Shown here one piece after another: positions 18,421 to 27,538 of a stretch of 64,000 nucleotides of DNA. This DNA is from JAHEDH01 sp963745865 (GTDB lineage: Bacteria > Actinomycetota > Acidimicrobiia > Spongiisociales > ZC4RG35): positions 52,724-116,723 of the forward strand of contig CAVUYZ010000012.1 of the NCBI GenBank assembly GCA_963745865.1. Direction: 5' to 3'. The notes under the pieces are model-generated. The model did not search any database. It saw only the letters and a program-made list of their open reading frames with translations, and had not been told where the DNA came from. Position 1 is the stretch's first letter. Each line of letters starts with the position of its first letter. Position numbers and translations under genes: made by a program.

Positions 18421-19394
18421 TCATCACGTCGATGCCATCTTCGTCGCGAGTTCCACCGAGACCGACGTCACTGCTGCTCAGCGTTCCCGCCCTGATGCTG
18501 GCCGTCGTGAGCGTGGCCGGGTTCTTCGGTTGGGTCTGGTGGCCATTCGATCTCGTTGCGAACTTCCGGCCGCATTTCGCGCTGGTGCTGGGTGTCCTGT
18601 CGGTAATGCTCCTGCTCGCCAGAAGGGGCGGCGCCGCGGCGATCACGTTGATCGTGGGATTGGTGAACGCCGCCGTGGTGGTTCCCCTCTTCATCACCCC
18701 CGGGTCGGTCGGCGAGCCGATCGGCGGGACGCTATCCGTCATGACGTTCAACGTTCATGGCCTCAATGATCACTATGAGGAAGTGATCGACCAGATCGCC
18801 GAGGCAGACCCGGATGTCGTGTTCCTCCACGAGGCGACGTTTCTCTGGGAGGACGCGTTGGAGGCGTCCGATCTGGAGTACACGATGATGTCGGGTCGGC
18901 GTGAGCCGCTCGATTTCGGCACGATTGCCCTGATCCCGGACGGGGCAGCGTTCCAATCGTTCGGGTTTTCCAACACCGAGCCGAGGTCGGTCGAGGTGCT
19001 CGTCGATGTCGCGGGTGTGCCGGTCCGCTTGCTGGGGGTCCATCCCCTCTCCCCTTCGACCGAGCGGAGGGCCGCGCTGCGTGATGCCCAGCTGAAATTC
19101 GCCCGCGAATGGGCTGCCGGGTCGGACGTGAGGACGATCGTCGCCGGCGACCTCAACGCCACCCCGTGGTCGTACGCCTTCCGTCGGATCGAGCGGGTTG
19201 GCGGGTTGGTGAACTCCCAGCGGGGCTATGGCCTCGAGCTCACCTTCCCGGCGGCCGGCAATCCGTTGGTTCAGGTGTCGATCGACCACGTGCTGTACTC
19301 GCAGGGTCTGCGGGTGATCGATCGCAGACTCGGTGTCCCCGCCGGTTCCGACCATCTTCCGGTGATCGTCGACCTGGCGCTCGTCACCAAGTGA
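18417..19394 (+). CDS. Membrane-anchored endonuclease/exonuclease/phosphatase-family protein
   Basis: Three N-terminal membrane helices (about residues 18-40, 50-68, 74-96) precede an EEP domain: MTFNVHGLND, the metal-binding Glu in FLHEATF, AGDLNATPWS and GSDHLPVIVDL. The layout matches the YafD-like group whose substrates are not known. The GTG at 18417 overlaps the dehalogenase stop; the ATG at 18432 is an alternative. The catalytic domain is expected to face outside the membrane or be membrane-associated. Confidence 0.82.
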   Translation: MIITSMPSSSRVPPRPTSLLLSVPALMLAVVSVAGFFGWVWWPFDLVANFRPHFALVLGVLSVMLLLARRGGAAAITLIVGLVNAAVVVPLFITPGSVGEPIGGTLSVMTFNVHGLNDHYEEVIDQIAEADPDVVFLHEATFLWEDALEASDLEYTMMSGRREPLDFGTIALIPDGAAFQSFGFSNTEPRSVEVLVDVAGVPVRLLGVHPLSPSTERRAALRDAQLKFAREWAAGSDVRTIVAGDLNATPWSYAFRRIERVGGLVNSQRGYGLELTFPAAGNPLVQVSIDHVLYSQGLRVIDRRLGVPAGSDHLPVIVDLALVTK

Positions 19395-19452
19395 TGCGCT
19401 GGGTCGGCAAGGCTGGCAGACTCAGAGTCGACTCCGGAGGAGACCGCAGCTG

Positions 19453-20904
19453 ATGGCAGACAGATTCAGAGCACATCGGGATGAGCTCGCCCAGCAGATC
19501 GGCGACGGTGGTATTGCGGTCGTCCCTGCCTCGGTCGAGCAGGTGAGGAACAACGACGTCCACCACGAGTTTCGACAGGACTCGGACTTTCATTACTTGA
19601 CGGGATTCCACGAGCCCGACGCGGTGGCGGTCATCGTTCCTGGCCACCCCGACGGCGACTACCACCTCTTCGTGCGTCCACGCGATCGTGAGCAGGAGAC
19701 CTGGACCGGCTATCGCACCGGTACCGAGGGGGCGACGAAGCGGTTCCTCGCCGACGCCGCACATGAGCTGTCGGCGTTGGACACCGAGCTTCCTCGGCTG
19801 ATGCTGGGAAGGGACACACTGTTCTACCGCCTCGGCAACGCCGGACATGACGAGCGAATGATGAACCTACTCGCCACCGCCCGGTCGGTGCGGGAGCGCT
19901 ACGGGAAGCGGACTCCGGTCGCGATCCATGATGTCGGGACCGTCCTGTCCGAGCTGCGGCTCAGGAAGAATCCAGCCGAGATCGATTCGCTCGCGGCGGC
20001 CTGTGAGCTGTCCGCTCTCGGGCACGCCGAGGCCATGCGGTTCGCCCAGCCGGGGATGTACGAGTATCAGGTGCAGTCGGCGATGGAGTTCGTGTGGCGC
20101 GAGGGAGGGTCGCCGCGGAACGGCTATCCGTCGATCGTTGCGTCTGGTCCGAACTCGGTCATCCTCCACTACGTCGAGAACGATCGTGAGATCGAGGACG
20201 GCGACCTCGTCCTGATCGATGCCGCCGCCGAGATCGACTTGTACAGCTCCGACATCACGAGGACATTTCCGGTCAACGGACGTTTCACCGCTCCGCAGCG
20301 AGCGGTGTACGAGGTCGTGCTGGCTGCAGAACGGGCGGGGATCCGTGCCTCGGGCCCGGGCGCCACACTCAAGCGGGTGCACGACGCTTCGACCGATCTG
20401 CTGGTCGAGGGTCTGGTCGACCTGGGGCTGATTCCGGGCGATGCCGACGACGCGATCGAGATGCATCTCTATCGCGAGTTCTTCATGCACGGGACCAGCC
20501 ACTGGCTCGGTCTCGACGTGCACGACGCCGGTGCCTATCGCACCAACGGCAAGCACCGTCCGCTCGAGTCCGGGATGTGCTTTACGGTGGAGCCGGGGAT
20601 CTATGTCTCCGCAGAGCGTCCCGAGGTCGAGTTCACCTTGCTCGAGCATGATCTCGACGCCTGGGTCGAGCGCCGGCTGCTGATCGGCACCACGGCGGCC
20701 AAACAGGCCGAGGCCGAGGAGAGAGAAGCGGCCGACAAGGTCACCCATCTGATCCCCGAGGAGTTCCTCGGGATCGGTGTTCGGATCGAGGACGACATCC
20801 TGATCACCGACAACGGCCACGAGAACTTGTCGGCGATGGTCCCGGTCGGGATCGAGGCGATCGAGTCCCTGTGCGCCGAGGAATCCTGGTTGCGCCGAAG
20901 CTGA
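19453..20904 (+). CDS. pepP: Xaa-Pro aminopeptidase (aminopeptidase P, M24B)
   Basis: It removes N-terminal residues preceding proline. The 483-residue protein has the AMP_N domain (RQDSDFHYLTGFHEPDAV) and the pita-bread catalytic domain, with metal ligands visible in IDAAAEID, SSDITRTFPV, MHGTSHWLGLDVHD, FTVEPGIYV and GVRIEDDI. The last 40 residues retain the conserved ENLS motif. A 12-bp inverted repeat right after the stop probably ends transcription. The neighbours are unrelated. Confidence 0.93.
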   Translation: MADRFRAHRDELAQQIGDGGIAVVPASVEQVRNNDVHHEFRQDSDFHYLTGFHEPDAVAVIVPGHPDGDYHLFVRPRDREQETWTGYRTGTEGATKRFLADAAHELSALDTELPRLMLGRDTLFYRLGNAGHDERMMNLLATARSVRERYGKRTPVAIHDVGTVLSELRLRKNPAEIDSLAAACELSALGHAEAMRFAQPGMYEYQVQSAMEFVWREGGSPRNGYPSIVASGPNSVILHYVENDREIEDGDLVLIDAAAEIDLYSSDITRTFPVNGRFTAPQRAVYEVVLAAERAGIRASGPGATLKRVHDASTDLLVEGLVDLGLIPGDADDAIEMHLYREFFMHGTSHWLGLDVHDAGAYRTNGKHRPLESGMCFTVEPGIYVSAERPEVEFTLLEHDLDAWVERRLLIGTTAAKQAEAEEREAADKVTHLIPEEFLGIGVRIEDDILITDNGHENLSAMVPVGIEAIESLCAEESWLRRS

Positions 20905-20906
20905 AT

Positions 20907-20959
20907 CCGTTCTTGTCAGCCAGCCGTGGCCATATCGCGGTCAACCTTGACAAGAACGG
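20907..20959. terminator. Inverted repeat between convergent genes
   Basis: CCGTTCTTGTCA (20907-20918) pairs perfectly with TGACAAGAACGG (20948-20959) across a 29-nt spacer, in the 60-bp gap between the convergent pepP and HlyIII genes. There is no U-tract, so its terminator role is inferred from position. Confidence 0.5.
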
Positions 20960-20964
20960 GGTGG

Positions 20965-21636
20965 TCAGCCGATGACAGCGGTGAGGGGGACGATCACGTT
21001 CAGCACGACCAGGTAATGGGTCAAGGCGCCGCCGATCACGAGGACATGGAACAGTTCGTGGTGGCTGAAGATCCTCGGAGCCAGCTTCGGCCAATTGGTG
21101 AGCATGAAGATCATTCCGGTCGTGTAGAGGACACCGCCGACCGCCAGCCAGGCGACCGTGGTACCGCCGAGGCGCCGGGCCAGTTCGATCATCGGAATCA
21201 CCGCTCCCCAGCCCATGAGGGTCTGCAGCGTGACCGACAGCCCGATCCGGATCTGACGCTCGATGAACTTGATGATGATGCCCGAGATCCCCATACCCCA
21301 CACCACCAGCAGCGATGCCCAACGCCAGGCACCGTCGAGTGCGATCACTGCGAAGGGCGTGTAGCTGGCCGCCACCACCAGGAAGATGGCGGAGTGGTCG
21401 AGCCGTCGCATCCGCGCTTTCCACCGCTCGCTCCACGGGACGCAGTGATACAGGGTCGACGTCGTGAACATCGCCACCAGCGACACGCCGTAGAGCGTCA
21501 GCGCCAGACCCGCCCATGGCGGACCGGATTGCATTCGCACGAGCGTGATCAGCCCGATCAGCGATGCGAGGGCCGCTGAACCGTGCAGGAATCCGCGGAC
21601 CGGATTCTGCATACGTCCGAGCGTGATGCGTTCCAT
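20965..21636 (-). CDS. Hemolysin III / PAQR-family membrane protein (TrhA-like)
   Basis: The 223-residue, seven-helix protein carries the metal-binding motifs of the HlyIII/adiponectin-receptor-like superfamily: TSTLYHC after helix 2, RRLDHSAIFL, and HELFHVLVIGG near the end, which supply Ser, His, Asp and two His ligands. The bacterial members (TrhA, YqfA) affect membrane fluidity homeostasis; haemolytic activity is not implied. It is divergent from the cis-prenyltransferase gene across 121 bp. Confidence 0.87.
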   Translation of the reverse strand: MERITLGRMQNPVRGFLHGSAALASLIGLITLVRMQSGPPWAGLALTLYGVSLVAMFTTSTLYHCVPWSERWKARMRRLDHSAIFLVVAASYTPFAVIALDGAWRWASLLVVWGMGISGIIIKFIERQIRIGLSVTLQTLMGWGAVIPMIELARRLGGTTVAWLAVGGVLYTTGMIFMLTNWPKLAPRIFSHHELFHVLVIGGALTHYLVVLNVIVPLTAVIG

Positions 21637-21757
21637 GAGCAGATGTTACGACGGTTCGGGCGCTAATGAGGCGTGGGGCGGGGCCGAATGTGGCGGGAAT
21701 CGGGGTCTTCCAACTCTGAGAGAGTGGAACCCGGCGGGGTATCGTGACATCACGCGC

Positions 21758-22531
21758 ATGGCTCGCCCGATCGATCTCCTGTACAAACTCTACGAAGACC
21801 GGCTGCTCGCCGGTCTCGATCGAGAACTCCTCCCGCACCACATCGGGATCATCCTCGACGGTCATCGCCGCTATGCCAGGAGCTCGAACATGTCGAGCTA
21901 CACCGAGGCGTACCGCGCCGGGATGCGCCGCTTCGAGGACGTGCTCGGGTGGGCGGAGCATCTCGGGATCCCCGCCATCACGGCCTGGGTGTTGTCACGC
22001 GAGAACCTCGAGCGCCCATCGGAGGAGTTGGAGCCCTATTTCGACGTCCTGGTCGAGCTCTTTTCCCGGATGCCCGATCTCGGAGAGCGCTACGACTTGT
22101 CGATCCGATTCATCGGGAGCCTCGACATGCTGCCCGAGCGGGTCGTCCGGGCTGCGAAGACAGCCGCCGGCGAACGCCCCGAGACAGATCGGGTTCTGAC
22201 CATCGCCATGGGGTATGGCGGCAGGCAGGAGATCGTCGACGCATGCCGGGACCTGGTCTCGGAGTTGGATTCTCGGGGGGTGCCGCCCTCGGAGATGCCC
22301 GAGTACATCACGTCGGATGCGCTGGCTCGCCACATGTACTCGTCCGACCTCCCCGACCCCGATCTCTTGATCAGGACCTCCGGCGAGGCACGGCTCTCCG
22401 GCTTCTTGTTGTGGCAGTCCGCCTACGCCGAGTTCGTCTTCGTGGATGTCTTCTGGCCGGCGTTCCGTCGGGTCGACTTCCTGCGAGCGCTGCGGGACTT
22501 CTCTCTGCGCGAACGCCGATTCGGGAAATGA
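21758..22531 (+). CDS. uppS: Cis-prenyltransferase (undecaprenyl diphosphate synthase family)
   Basis: The family condenses isopentenyl diphosphate in cis configuration to make polyprenyl carriers. The catalytic Asp is in ILDGHRRYA (Asp34). RENLERP and the C-terminal LLIRTSGEARLSGFLLWQ contain the pyrophosphate-binding Arg/Ser. In most synthases the first motif is DGNGRWA; here it reads DGHRRYA, closer to the short-chain actinobacterial enzymes (DGNRRWA in the mycobacterial Z-FPP synthase), so chain length may be short. At 257 residues it is normal. The gene symbol is a family-level call. Confidence 0.85.
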   Translation: MARPIDLLYKLYEDRLLAGLDRELLPHHIGIILDGHRRYARSSNMSSYTEAYRAGMRRFEDVLGWAEHLGIPAITAWVLSRENLERPSEELEPYFDVLVELFSRMPDLGERYDLSIRFIGSLDMLPERVVRAAKTAAGERPETDRVLTIAMGYGGRQEIVDACRDLVSELDSRGVPPSEMPEYITSDALARHMYSSDLPDPDLLIRTSGEARLSGFLLWQSAYAEFVFVDVFWPAFRRVDFLRALRDFSLRERRFGK

Positions 22532-22533
22532 GC

Positions 22534-22548
22534 AGGCTCGTCGAGCCT
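22534..22548 (+). terminator. Short hairpin after uppS
   Basis: AGGCTCG-T-CGAGCCT is a perfect 7-bp dyad beginning 3 nt after the uppS stop. There is no U-tract. It lies between the convergent uppS and the small minus-strand gene. Confidence 0.4.
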
Positions 22549-22555
22549 GTCGGGC

Positions 22556-22693
22556 TCAGTGGTGGTGATCCCCGTCGTGTGTGTGACCGTGTGACTCCGG
22601 ACCGGAGTCGTCAGGGCCCTTTCAACAACCGACTTCTCCGTGGTTGCCGCAGCACTCCGATCCTCGTTCGGCCTTGATCCGTGTGTTCTTCAT
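22556..22693 (-). CDS. Candidate small His/Cys-rich selenoprotein (UGA read-through frame)
   Basis: From the ATG at 22693 the frame reads MKNTRIKAERGSECCGNHGEVGC, meets a TGA (22622-22624), then stays open for 21 more codons in the same frame, ending SHGHTHDGDHHH and a second TGA. If the first UGA is selenocysteine, the product is 45 residues with a GCU motif at 22-24 and a metal-binding tail. A 7-bp hairpin with a G-first loop lies at the right distance after the UGA for a bSECIS (next entry). Another gene in this window (62007) independently shows a selenocysteine codon. The conservative reading is a 23-residue protein ending at 22622. No family is recognised. Confidence 0.45.
22593..22609 (-). 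promoter_or_regulatory. bSECIS-like hairpin downstream of the UGA at 22622
   Basis: On the minus strand GACTCCG-GTC-CGGAGTC forms a 7-bp stem with a 3-nt loop. The loop G is 20 nt after the UGA, within the 16-37 nt window known for bacterial SECIS elements, and the GGUC apex resembles the E. coli fdhF element. A terminator hairpin is the alternative. Confidence 0.42.
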
Positions 22694-22706
22694 GCCCTGG
22701 CGAAGC

Positions 22707-22723
22707 CTGTCCGGAACGGACAG
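22707..22723. promoter_or_regulatory. Dyad between divergent genes
   Basis: CTGTCCG-GAA-CGGACAG is a perfect 7-bp inverted repeat lying 13 bp from the minus-strand ATG at 22693 and 19 bp from the plus-strand ATG at 22743. It is well placed to be an operator for both, but no regulator is recognised. Confidence 0.45.
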
Positions 22724-22742
22724 TTCCGATCGGGTCCAATTC

Positions 22743-23695
22743 ATGAAGAAGTCTGTGATGGTTGGTCTGGCCATGACGATGACACTAACCACCGCATGCG
22801 CTCCGATCCTGCCCGAGCGACGCGGGTCCGTCGCCAGACCCGACCGCACCGCAGGTGGCTCCCGATGCGACCACCTCTGCCCCGGTGACAACGCCGCCGC
22901 AGTCGACCAATCTCGTCGGAGCCGTCGACCACCACCACGGAGGTCCCGTCGGGTCCGTCCGTGATCGTTGCGAGTGGAGGGTTTCTCGGCTGGTGGGACC
23001 AGGGGTGGCATCGGCCAACCGACGTCGCATCAGCGCCGCAGGTCGACGGTGAGGAGATGACGCTGCTCGGTCCGACCGGTGAGATCGGAACTGCCACGGC
23101 AGGGCCGGTCGCTGCTGGCTGCGAGATCGTCGAGAATCATCTGGTCGTCGGTCTCTCGCCCGACCCCTACGAGGCGTATACACCGTTCGATCCTTCACCG
23201 GTGGCGGTCTCTGCGGGTTGGGACCTGACACCGTTCGCCGTCACGGCTCTTCCGACGGACTCTGGGCCGTATGTGCAGGTCGCGTCCGACTTCCTCGCGT
23301 CGCGGGGGTTCGAGGAAGCGTCGCCGGTGATCACTCAGCTGTACCAAACCGACCTCGATGGCGACGGCACCGACGAAGTCGTGATCGTCGCCGACAACCA
23401 CGGGGGCGAGTTCTTCCACGCCGGCGTCTACTCGGTGGTGCTCGTCCGTAAAGTCGTGGCGGGCGATGTCGAGACCGCCGTTCTCCATGAGTCGATCGTG
23501 ACGGACTTCGCCGAAGGCGAGACACCGTTCACCGTGACCGGCCACGTCGTGGCGATCGCCGATCTCGACGGCGACGGTGAGATGGAGATCGTGCTGGACG
23601 AGGCCTACTACGAAGGCAGTGCTTCATTCGTGTGGGACTACGCCGACGACGACCTCGGCTTCGTCGAAGTGCTCTCGACCGGCTGTGGCTCCTGA
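22743..23695 (+). CDS. Lipoprotein of unknown function with FG-GAP/VCBS-like acidic repeats, two frame changes
   Basis: The N-terminus MKKSVMVGLAMTMTLTTAC is a clear lipoprotein signal with lipobox LTTAC. A Thr/Pro-rich linker follows, reached by removing one base near 22833 and a second near 22923. The mature domain runs from about 22960 to 23695 and includes two Asp-rich calcium-type loops (DLDGDGTDEVVIV and DLDGDGEMEIVLD), typical of VCBS/FG-GAP propeller blades or single EF-like loops. It is exported and anchored; the function is unknown. It is divergent from the candidate selenoprotein gene and ends 16 bp from the convergent phosphatase gene. Confidence 0.75.
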
Positions 23696-23711
23696 CCCGG
23701 ACAACCGTCGG

Positions 23712-24405
23712 TCAGCGTGTCACCAGTTCGGGCGGGAGATGGCCGGTGTCGCCGAATCCGACCATCCCGAAGGCGATCGCGTGGCTCACCGCCTTCGTGC
23801 GGATGGTCGCAACCGACGTGTGGGCAGAGTCGAATCGGTCCCACTCCCACGGCGTCGGGTCGGCTCCGAGCAGATGGCCGATCGACACCGCGTTCGTGCC
23901 GCCATGGGCGACGTACAGGATCGAGACGTCGTCAGGCTCGGTCCAGAGATTCGGATGCAGGTCATCGGTGACGATCGGCTCGGCCCCATAATTCTGGAGC
24001 GTGGTGTTCATCCCGGCGCTGATCCGATCGTGGAACGCCCGAAATGACTCACCTCCGGGCACGCCTTCCCACAGATCTTCGATCGCCCGGAGGTTGAGCT
24101 CTTCGAACATGACCTCGAAGCGATCGATCGGGACTGCCCTCCCACTCCTGCGGCATCCGGATCTCGTGCATCCACTCCCTGGTGATCGGGTCGATCCCGA
24201 GACGTTCAGCGATCGGTGCGGCGGTCTGCTGGGCACGGACCATCGGTGACACCCAGATCTCGTCGACCGTGCCCCAATCCCGCGCCGCCAGAAGTTCGGC
24301 TTGATGCGCTCCGAGATCGGTCAGCGGAGGGTCGTTGGCGAGGATCCCGTCGGTGACATAGGCCGGTTCGGCATGTCTGATGAAGCTGAATCTGCACGCG
24401 GTCAA
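23712..24405 (-). CDS. Histidine phosphatase family protein, one frame change
   Basis: The catalytic motif FIRHAEPA lies at the N-terminus (residues about 8-15), LTDLGAHQAELLA follows, and the second His is in YVAHGGTNAVS in the C-terminal part. The frame changes once near 24140, joining PQEWEG to VPIDRFEVMFEE. The superfamily includes phosphoglycerate mutases and cofactor-independent phosphatases; the substrate cannot be told. The start is uncertain: I propose the TTG at 24405, because no ATG precedes the RHAE motif closely. About 231 residues. Confidence 0.78.
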
Positions 24406-24503
24406 CTTAGGCCGGTACCGCGGGGATGAGGTCGGTGATTCGGTCAGCGGCGTTGTTTTTGGGGTCATGTCGTCGGGAACCGTTCGGCGTCCGGTAGCGT
24501 CGC

Positions 24504-25414
24504 ATGAGCATGAGATCAAGACTTCCAATCGCCCTCGCAATCTGTGTCCTCGCAAGCGCCTGTGGATCCGGGTCCAGCCCGACCACCACGTCGCCACCGG
24601 CCGGGGGAAGCACCACGACGACGGTCCATACCCACGACCTCCGAACCGCCGCAGACCACGACGACCGTGCCGACCGACCTTCCGAACTGCAACGGCCTTT
24701 TTCTTTGCCGACAGTGGCGGAAACGGCTCACGGTCAGGTCCGTTCCTGATCGCCGTTTCAGTGCCTGTCGCGGCTGACGGCTCTCCGGAGCTGGCCGCGT
24801 TGCTCCAGGGCCCGCCCCAGGCGGCGAGCGATGCAGGGATCACCTCGGAGATCCCCGCCGGGACGATGGTCCGGAGCCTGGACGTGGGGTCAGACGGGGT
24901 TGCGCTGGTCGAGCTCACGCAGGAGTTCGACGACGGTGGAGGCTCCGCTTCGATGCTGGGGCGCCTGGCCCAGCTGACGTTCACCCTGACGGCGAGCGAC
25001 GACGTCGACTCGGTCTTGTTGATGGAGAACGGAGCGGTCGTCGAGACCTTCTCGAACGAGGGGATCGTGCTCGATGGCCCGATGCAACGCTCCGACTTCG
25101 AGGACTTCCTCCCCGGGATCCTCGTCGAAGACCCCGCCTGGGGAGCGACCGTCGCGCTGCCCTTCACGGCGTCCGGAACGGCCGCCGCGTTCGAGGCGGT
25201 GTTCCAGATGCAGGCTCTGTCCGGTGACGACATCGTGTTCGAGCCGCCATTCGTGACGACCGACAACGGCGTAGGGTTCGGTGCGTTCGAGATCATCGTC
25301 GACGCCGACGTGCCGACCCCGGGCGAGTTGACGCTGCGCGTCTGGGAGTTCTCGGCTCGGGATGGCTCGGTCATCAACGAGCGGTTCGTTCCCCTGACGA
25401 TTGTCGAGAGCTGA
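24504..25414 (+). CDS. GerMN/Gmad2-type lipoprotein, two frame changes
   Basis: The signal MRSRLPIALAICVLASACGSG ends in lipobox ASAC, followed by a Thr/Pro/Gly linker that needs two one-base corrections (near 24630 and 24700). The next 130 residues match a GerMN domain (ELAALLQGP, ITSEIPAGTMVRSLDVGSDGVALVELTQEF), and the last 100 residues look like the Ig-fold Gmad2 domain (GTAAAFEAVFQMQAL to LTLRVWEFSARDGSV). In non-sporulating actinobacteria such proteins (LpqB-like parts) are surface lipoproteins of unclear role. The start could be 24504 or 24510. Confidence 0.78.
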
Positions 25415-25436
25415 GCGCGCTGCCCAGGGGGGCCGC

Positions 25437-26279
25437 TCAGTCGCGGAGTGGTTCCAGCGCGACCGCGAGCTCACCGAGCTGGTCGGGGTCGTACGGGGAC
25501 GTGAAACCGAAGATCGCAACGTCAACACCGATGTCGAAGAGCGAGGCGGCGTGGTCGGCGAGTTCGCTGGCCGACTTGTCCCCGGTTCTGACGTGGACGC
25601 TGGTCGTGATCTCCGATGGATCACGACCGAGGTCGGCGCAATGAGCCTCGAGGACGCCATGGAGGCGGGTCCACTCAGCCGGGTCGGACATCAAGGCATC
25701 CCACCATTGAGCCCATTTCGCCACGGCGCGAAGCGTCCGGCGCTCGCCGGTCCCTCCGATGACGATCGGGGGGTGTGGTTGCTGGGGGCCCTTGGGCTCG
25801 CACCAGGCCTCCTCGAGGTCGTAGAACTCGCCGTGGAAGGTGGTCGTCTCCTGCGTGAGGAGGCCAACGATGACCTCGAGCCCCTCTTCGAATCGGGTCA
25901 TTCGCTCGCCGACCGTTCCGAGCTCCAGCCCGTACGCCTCTGCCTCGGCTTCGTACCAACCAGCGCCGAGGCCCAGGTTCAGCCGACCGCCGCTCACGAT
26001 GTCGAGCGAGGCTGCGGCATTGGCGGTGACCGCGGGATGGCGGAAGTGCATGCCGTTGACCATGGAACCGATCCGGAGCCGCGTCGTCGCCTGGGCCAGC
26101 GCCGAGAGGGTCACCCACGACTCGAGACACGGGTTGCTCGGATGCCTGCGGAGCGGATAGAGATGGTCGAAGACCCATGCTGTTTCGAAGATGTCCAGCT
26201 TGTCGGCGGCTCGCCAGATCCCGAGCATTCCTTCCCAGTCGTCGGTCTGGGGGGCGGTCTTGATGCCGAATCCGGCCAT
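25437..26279 (-). CDS. LLM-class flavin/F420-dependent oxidoreductase
   Basis: The 280-residue protein has the bacterial-luciferase-like TIM barrel: ETAWVFDHLYPLRR, TTRLRIGSMVNGMHFRHP, SGGRLNLGLGAGWYEAEAEAYG and the loop PPIVIGGTGERR. These motifs fit the F420-dependent LLM group common in actinobacteria and many Chloroflexi. F420 use is an inference from family and taxon. The substrate is unknown and the neighbours give no hint. Confidence 0.87.
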   Translation of the reverse strand: MAGFGIKTAPQTDDWEGMLGIWRAADKLDIFETAWVFDHLYPLRRHPSNPCLESWVTLSALAQATTRLRIGSMVNGMHFRHPAVTANAAASLDIVSGGRLNLGLGAGWYEAEAEAYGLELGTVGERMTRFEEGLEVIVGLLTQETTTFHGEFYDLEEAWCEPKGPQQPHPPIVIGGTGERRTLRAVAKWAQWWDALMSDPAEWTRLHGVLEAHCADLGRDPSEITTSVHVRTGDKSASELADHAASLFDIGVDVAIFGFTSPYDPDQLGELAVALEPLRD

Positions 26280-26605
26280 GGCGTCGTCTCCTCTCGTCGG
26301 CGCGGCCCGTGGCGGCCGACCGGCTCTCGACTCTAGAGAGGACCGGTCAGGACGGCGATCCACTGTCTGACGAACGGCGTCGCCCACCTCAGGTGTTCAC
26401 CAACGACAGCCGGACGATTCCCGACAGTTCGCCCCGAGGCAACAACCTCATGTCCGGCGGCGCGATCCTCACCGAGGGTCAGATCGAGTCCCTCTGCCGC
26501 GGCCCGGTCCTGGAGCCGACCGACTGATCTGCCCTTGAGCACCCGAATCGGAGGCACGCCCCGACCGTGCGGGTACGATCGCGGCACTCCATCCGGAAAG
26601 AAGAA
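26280..26605. other. Intergenic stretch with no supported gene
   Basis: This 326-bp gap separates the divergent LLM oxidoreductase and cysteine-synthase-like genes. Short open frames on both strands show no domain or ribosome-binding site. It presumably holds the two promoters. An AAAGAAG ribosome-binding site precedes the ATG at 26606. Confidence 0.6.
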
Positions 26606-27538
26606 ATGCCGATGCCCGACCGTCCAGGTGCCCTTGCGGGGATCGGCAACACTCCGATCATTCGTCTTTCCAGCTTTCCGGGGCCAGACGCCGCAGAGGT
26701 GTGGGTCAAGCTAGAGGCGGCCAACCCCACCGGCTCGTACAAGGACCGCATGGCGCTGGCGATGATCGAGGCGGCGGAACGCAGCGGCGAGCTCCAGCCG
26801 GGTCAGACGGTCGTCGAATACACCGGAGGTTCGACCGGCAGCTCGCTGGCATTCGTGTGTGCGATCAAGGGGTACCCGATTCGGATCGTCAGCTCGAACG
26901 CCTTCGCCGAGGAGAAGCTCCAGACGATGCGGGCGTTCGGCGCCGAGTTGGAACTCATCCACAGCGACCGCGGCATCCATCCCGACCTGATCCCGCAGAT
27001 GGTGGCCCGGGCCGGAGAGATCGTCGAGGAGACCGGCGGGTACTGGACCGACCAGCTCAACAACTTCCACACCCTCGACGGGTATTCCGATATCGGGAGG
27101 GAGATCCTCGAGCAGCTGGACGGTGAGATCCACGGGGCGTGTCTCTATGTCGGGGTGGGTGGTGCATACGTGGGGACGGTCACCCCGATCAAGGAGGCGT
27201 GGCCCGGGCTGATCCGGACCATCGTCGAGCCGGCCGAGTCTGCGGTGATCGCCGGTGGAACAGCGGGCAATCATCGAATCGAGGGCGGCGGGATCGGGTT
27301 CGTCCCAAAGATGATCACCCCCGACAGCTACGACCGGGTGGATGCGGTGAGCACCGAGGACGCATTCGCGACCGCCCGGGAGATCGCCGCAACCGAGGGG
27401 GTCTGGACCGGCCCGAGCGGTGGCGCCAACGTGCTCGCGGCGGTCCGACTCGCACGCGAGCTGGGTCCCGGTCACCGTGTGGTCACGGTCCAACCCGACT
27501 CCGGCCTCAAGTACTTGTCGGGTGATCTCTACCGTTGA
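26606..27538 (+). CDS. PLP-dependent cysteine synthase-like enzyme
   Basis: This fold-type II PLP enzyme of 310 residues resembles O-acetylserine sulfhydrylase or cystathionine beta-synthase. GNTPIIRL opens the fold, the PLP lysine is Lys46 in NPTGSYKDRMA, the substrate loop is EYTGGSTGSS and the phosphate-binding loop is replaced by VGVGGAYVGT (GTGGT.. in classical CysK). The loop difference suggests a side branch of the family with an altered substrate. The ATG is chosen for its AAAGAAG ribosome-binding site. No sulfur gene is adjacent, and I would not name it cysK. Confidence 0.82.
   Translation: MPMPDRPGALAGIGNTPIIRLSSFPGPDAAEVWVKLEAANPTGSYKDRMALAMIEAAERSGELQPGQTVVEYTGGSTGSSLAFVCAIKGYPIRIVSSNAFAEEKLQTMRAFGAELELIHSDRGIHPDLIPQMVARAGEIVEETGGYWTDQLNNFHTLDGYSDIGREILEQLDGEIHGACLYVGVGGAYVGTVTPIKEAWPGLIRTIVEPAESAVIAGGTAGNHRIEGGGIGFVPKMITPDSYDRVDAVSTEDAFATAREIAATEGVWTGPSGGANVLAAVRLARELGPGHRVVTVQPDSGLKYLSGDLYR

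Noticed and set aside
26333..26587. An 84-codon minus-strand ORF in the 26280-26605 gap
   Set aside because: No ribosome-binding site, no domain, and overlaps the probable promoter of the gene at 26606.
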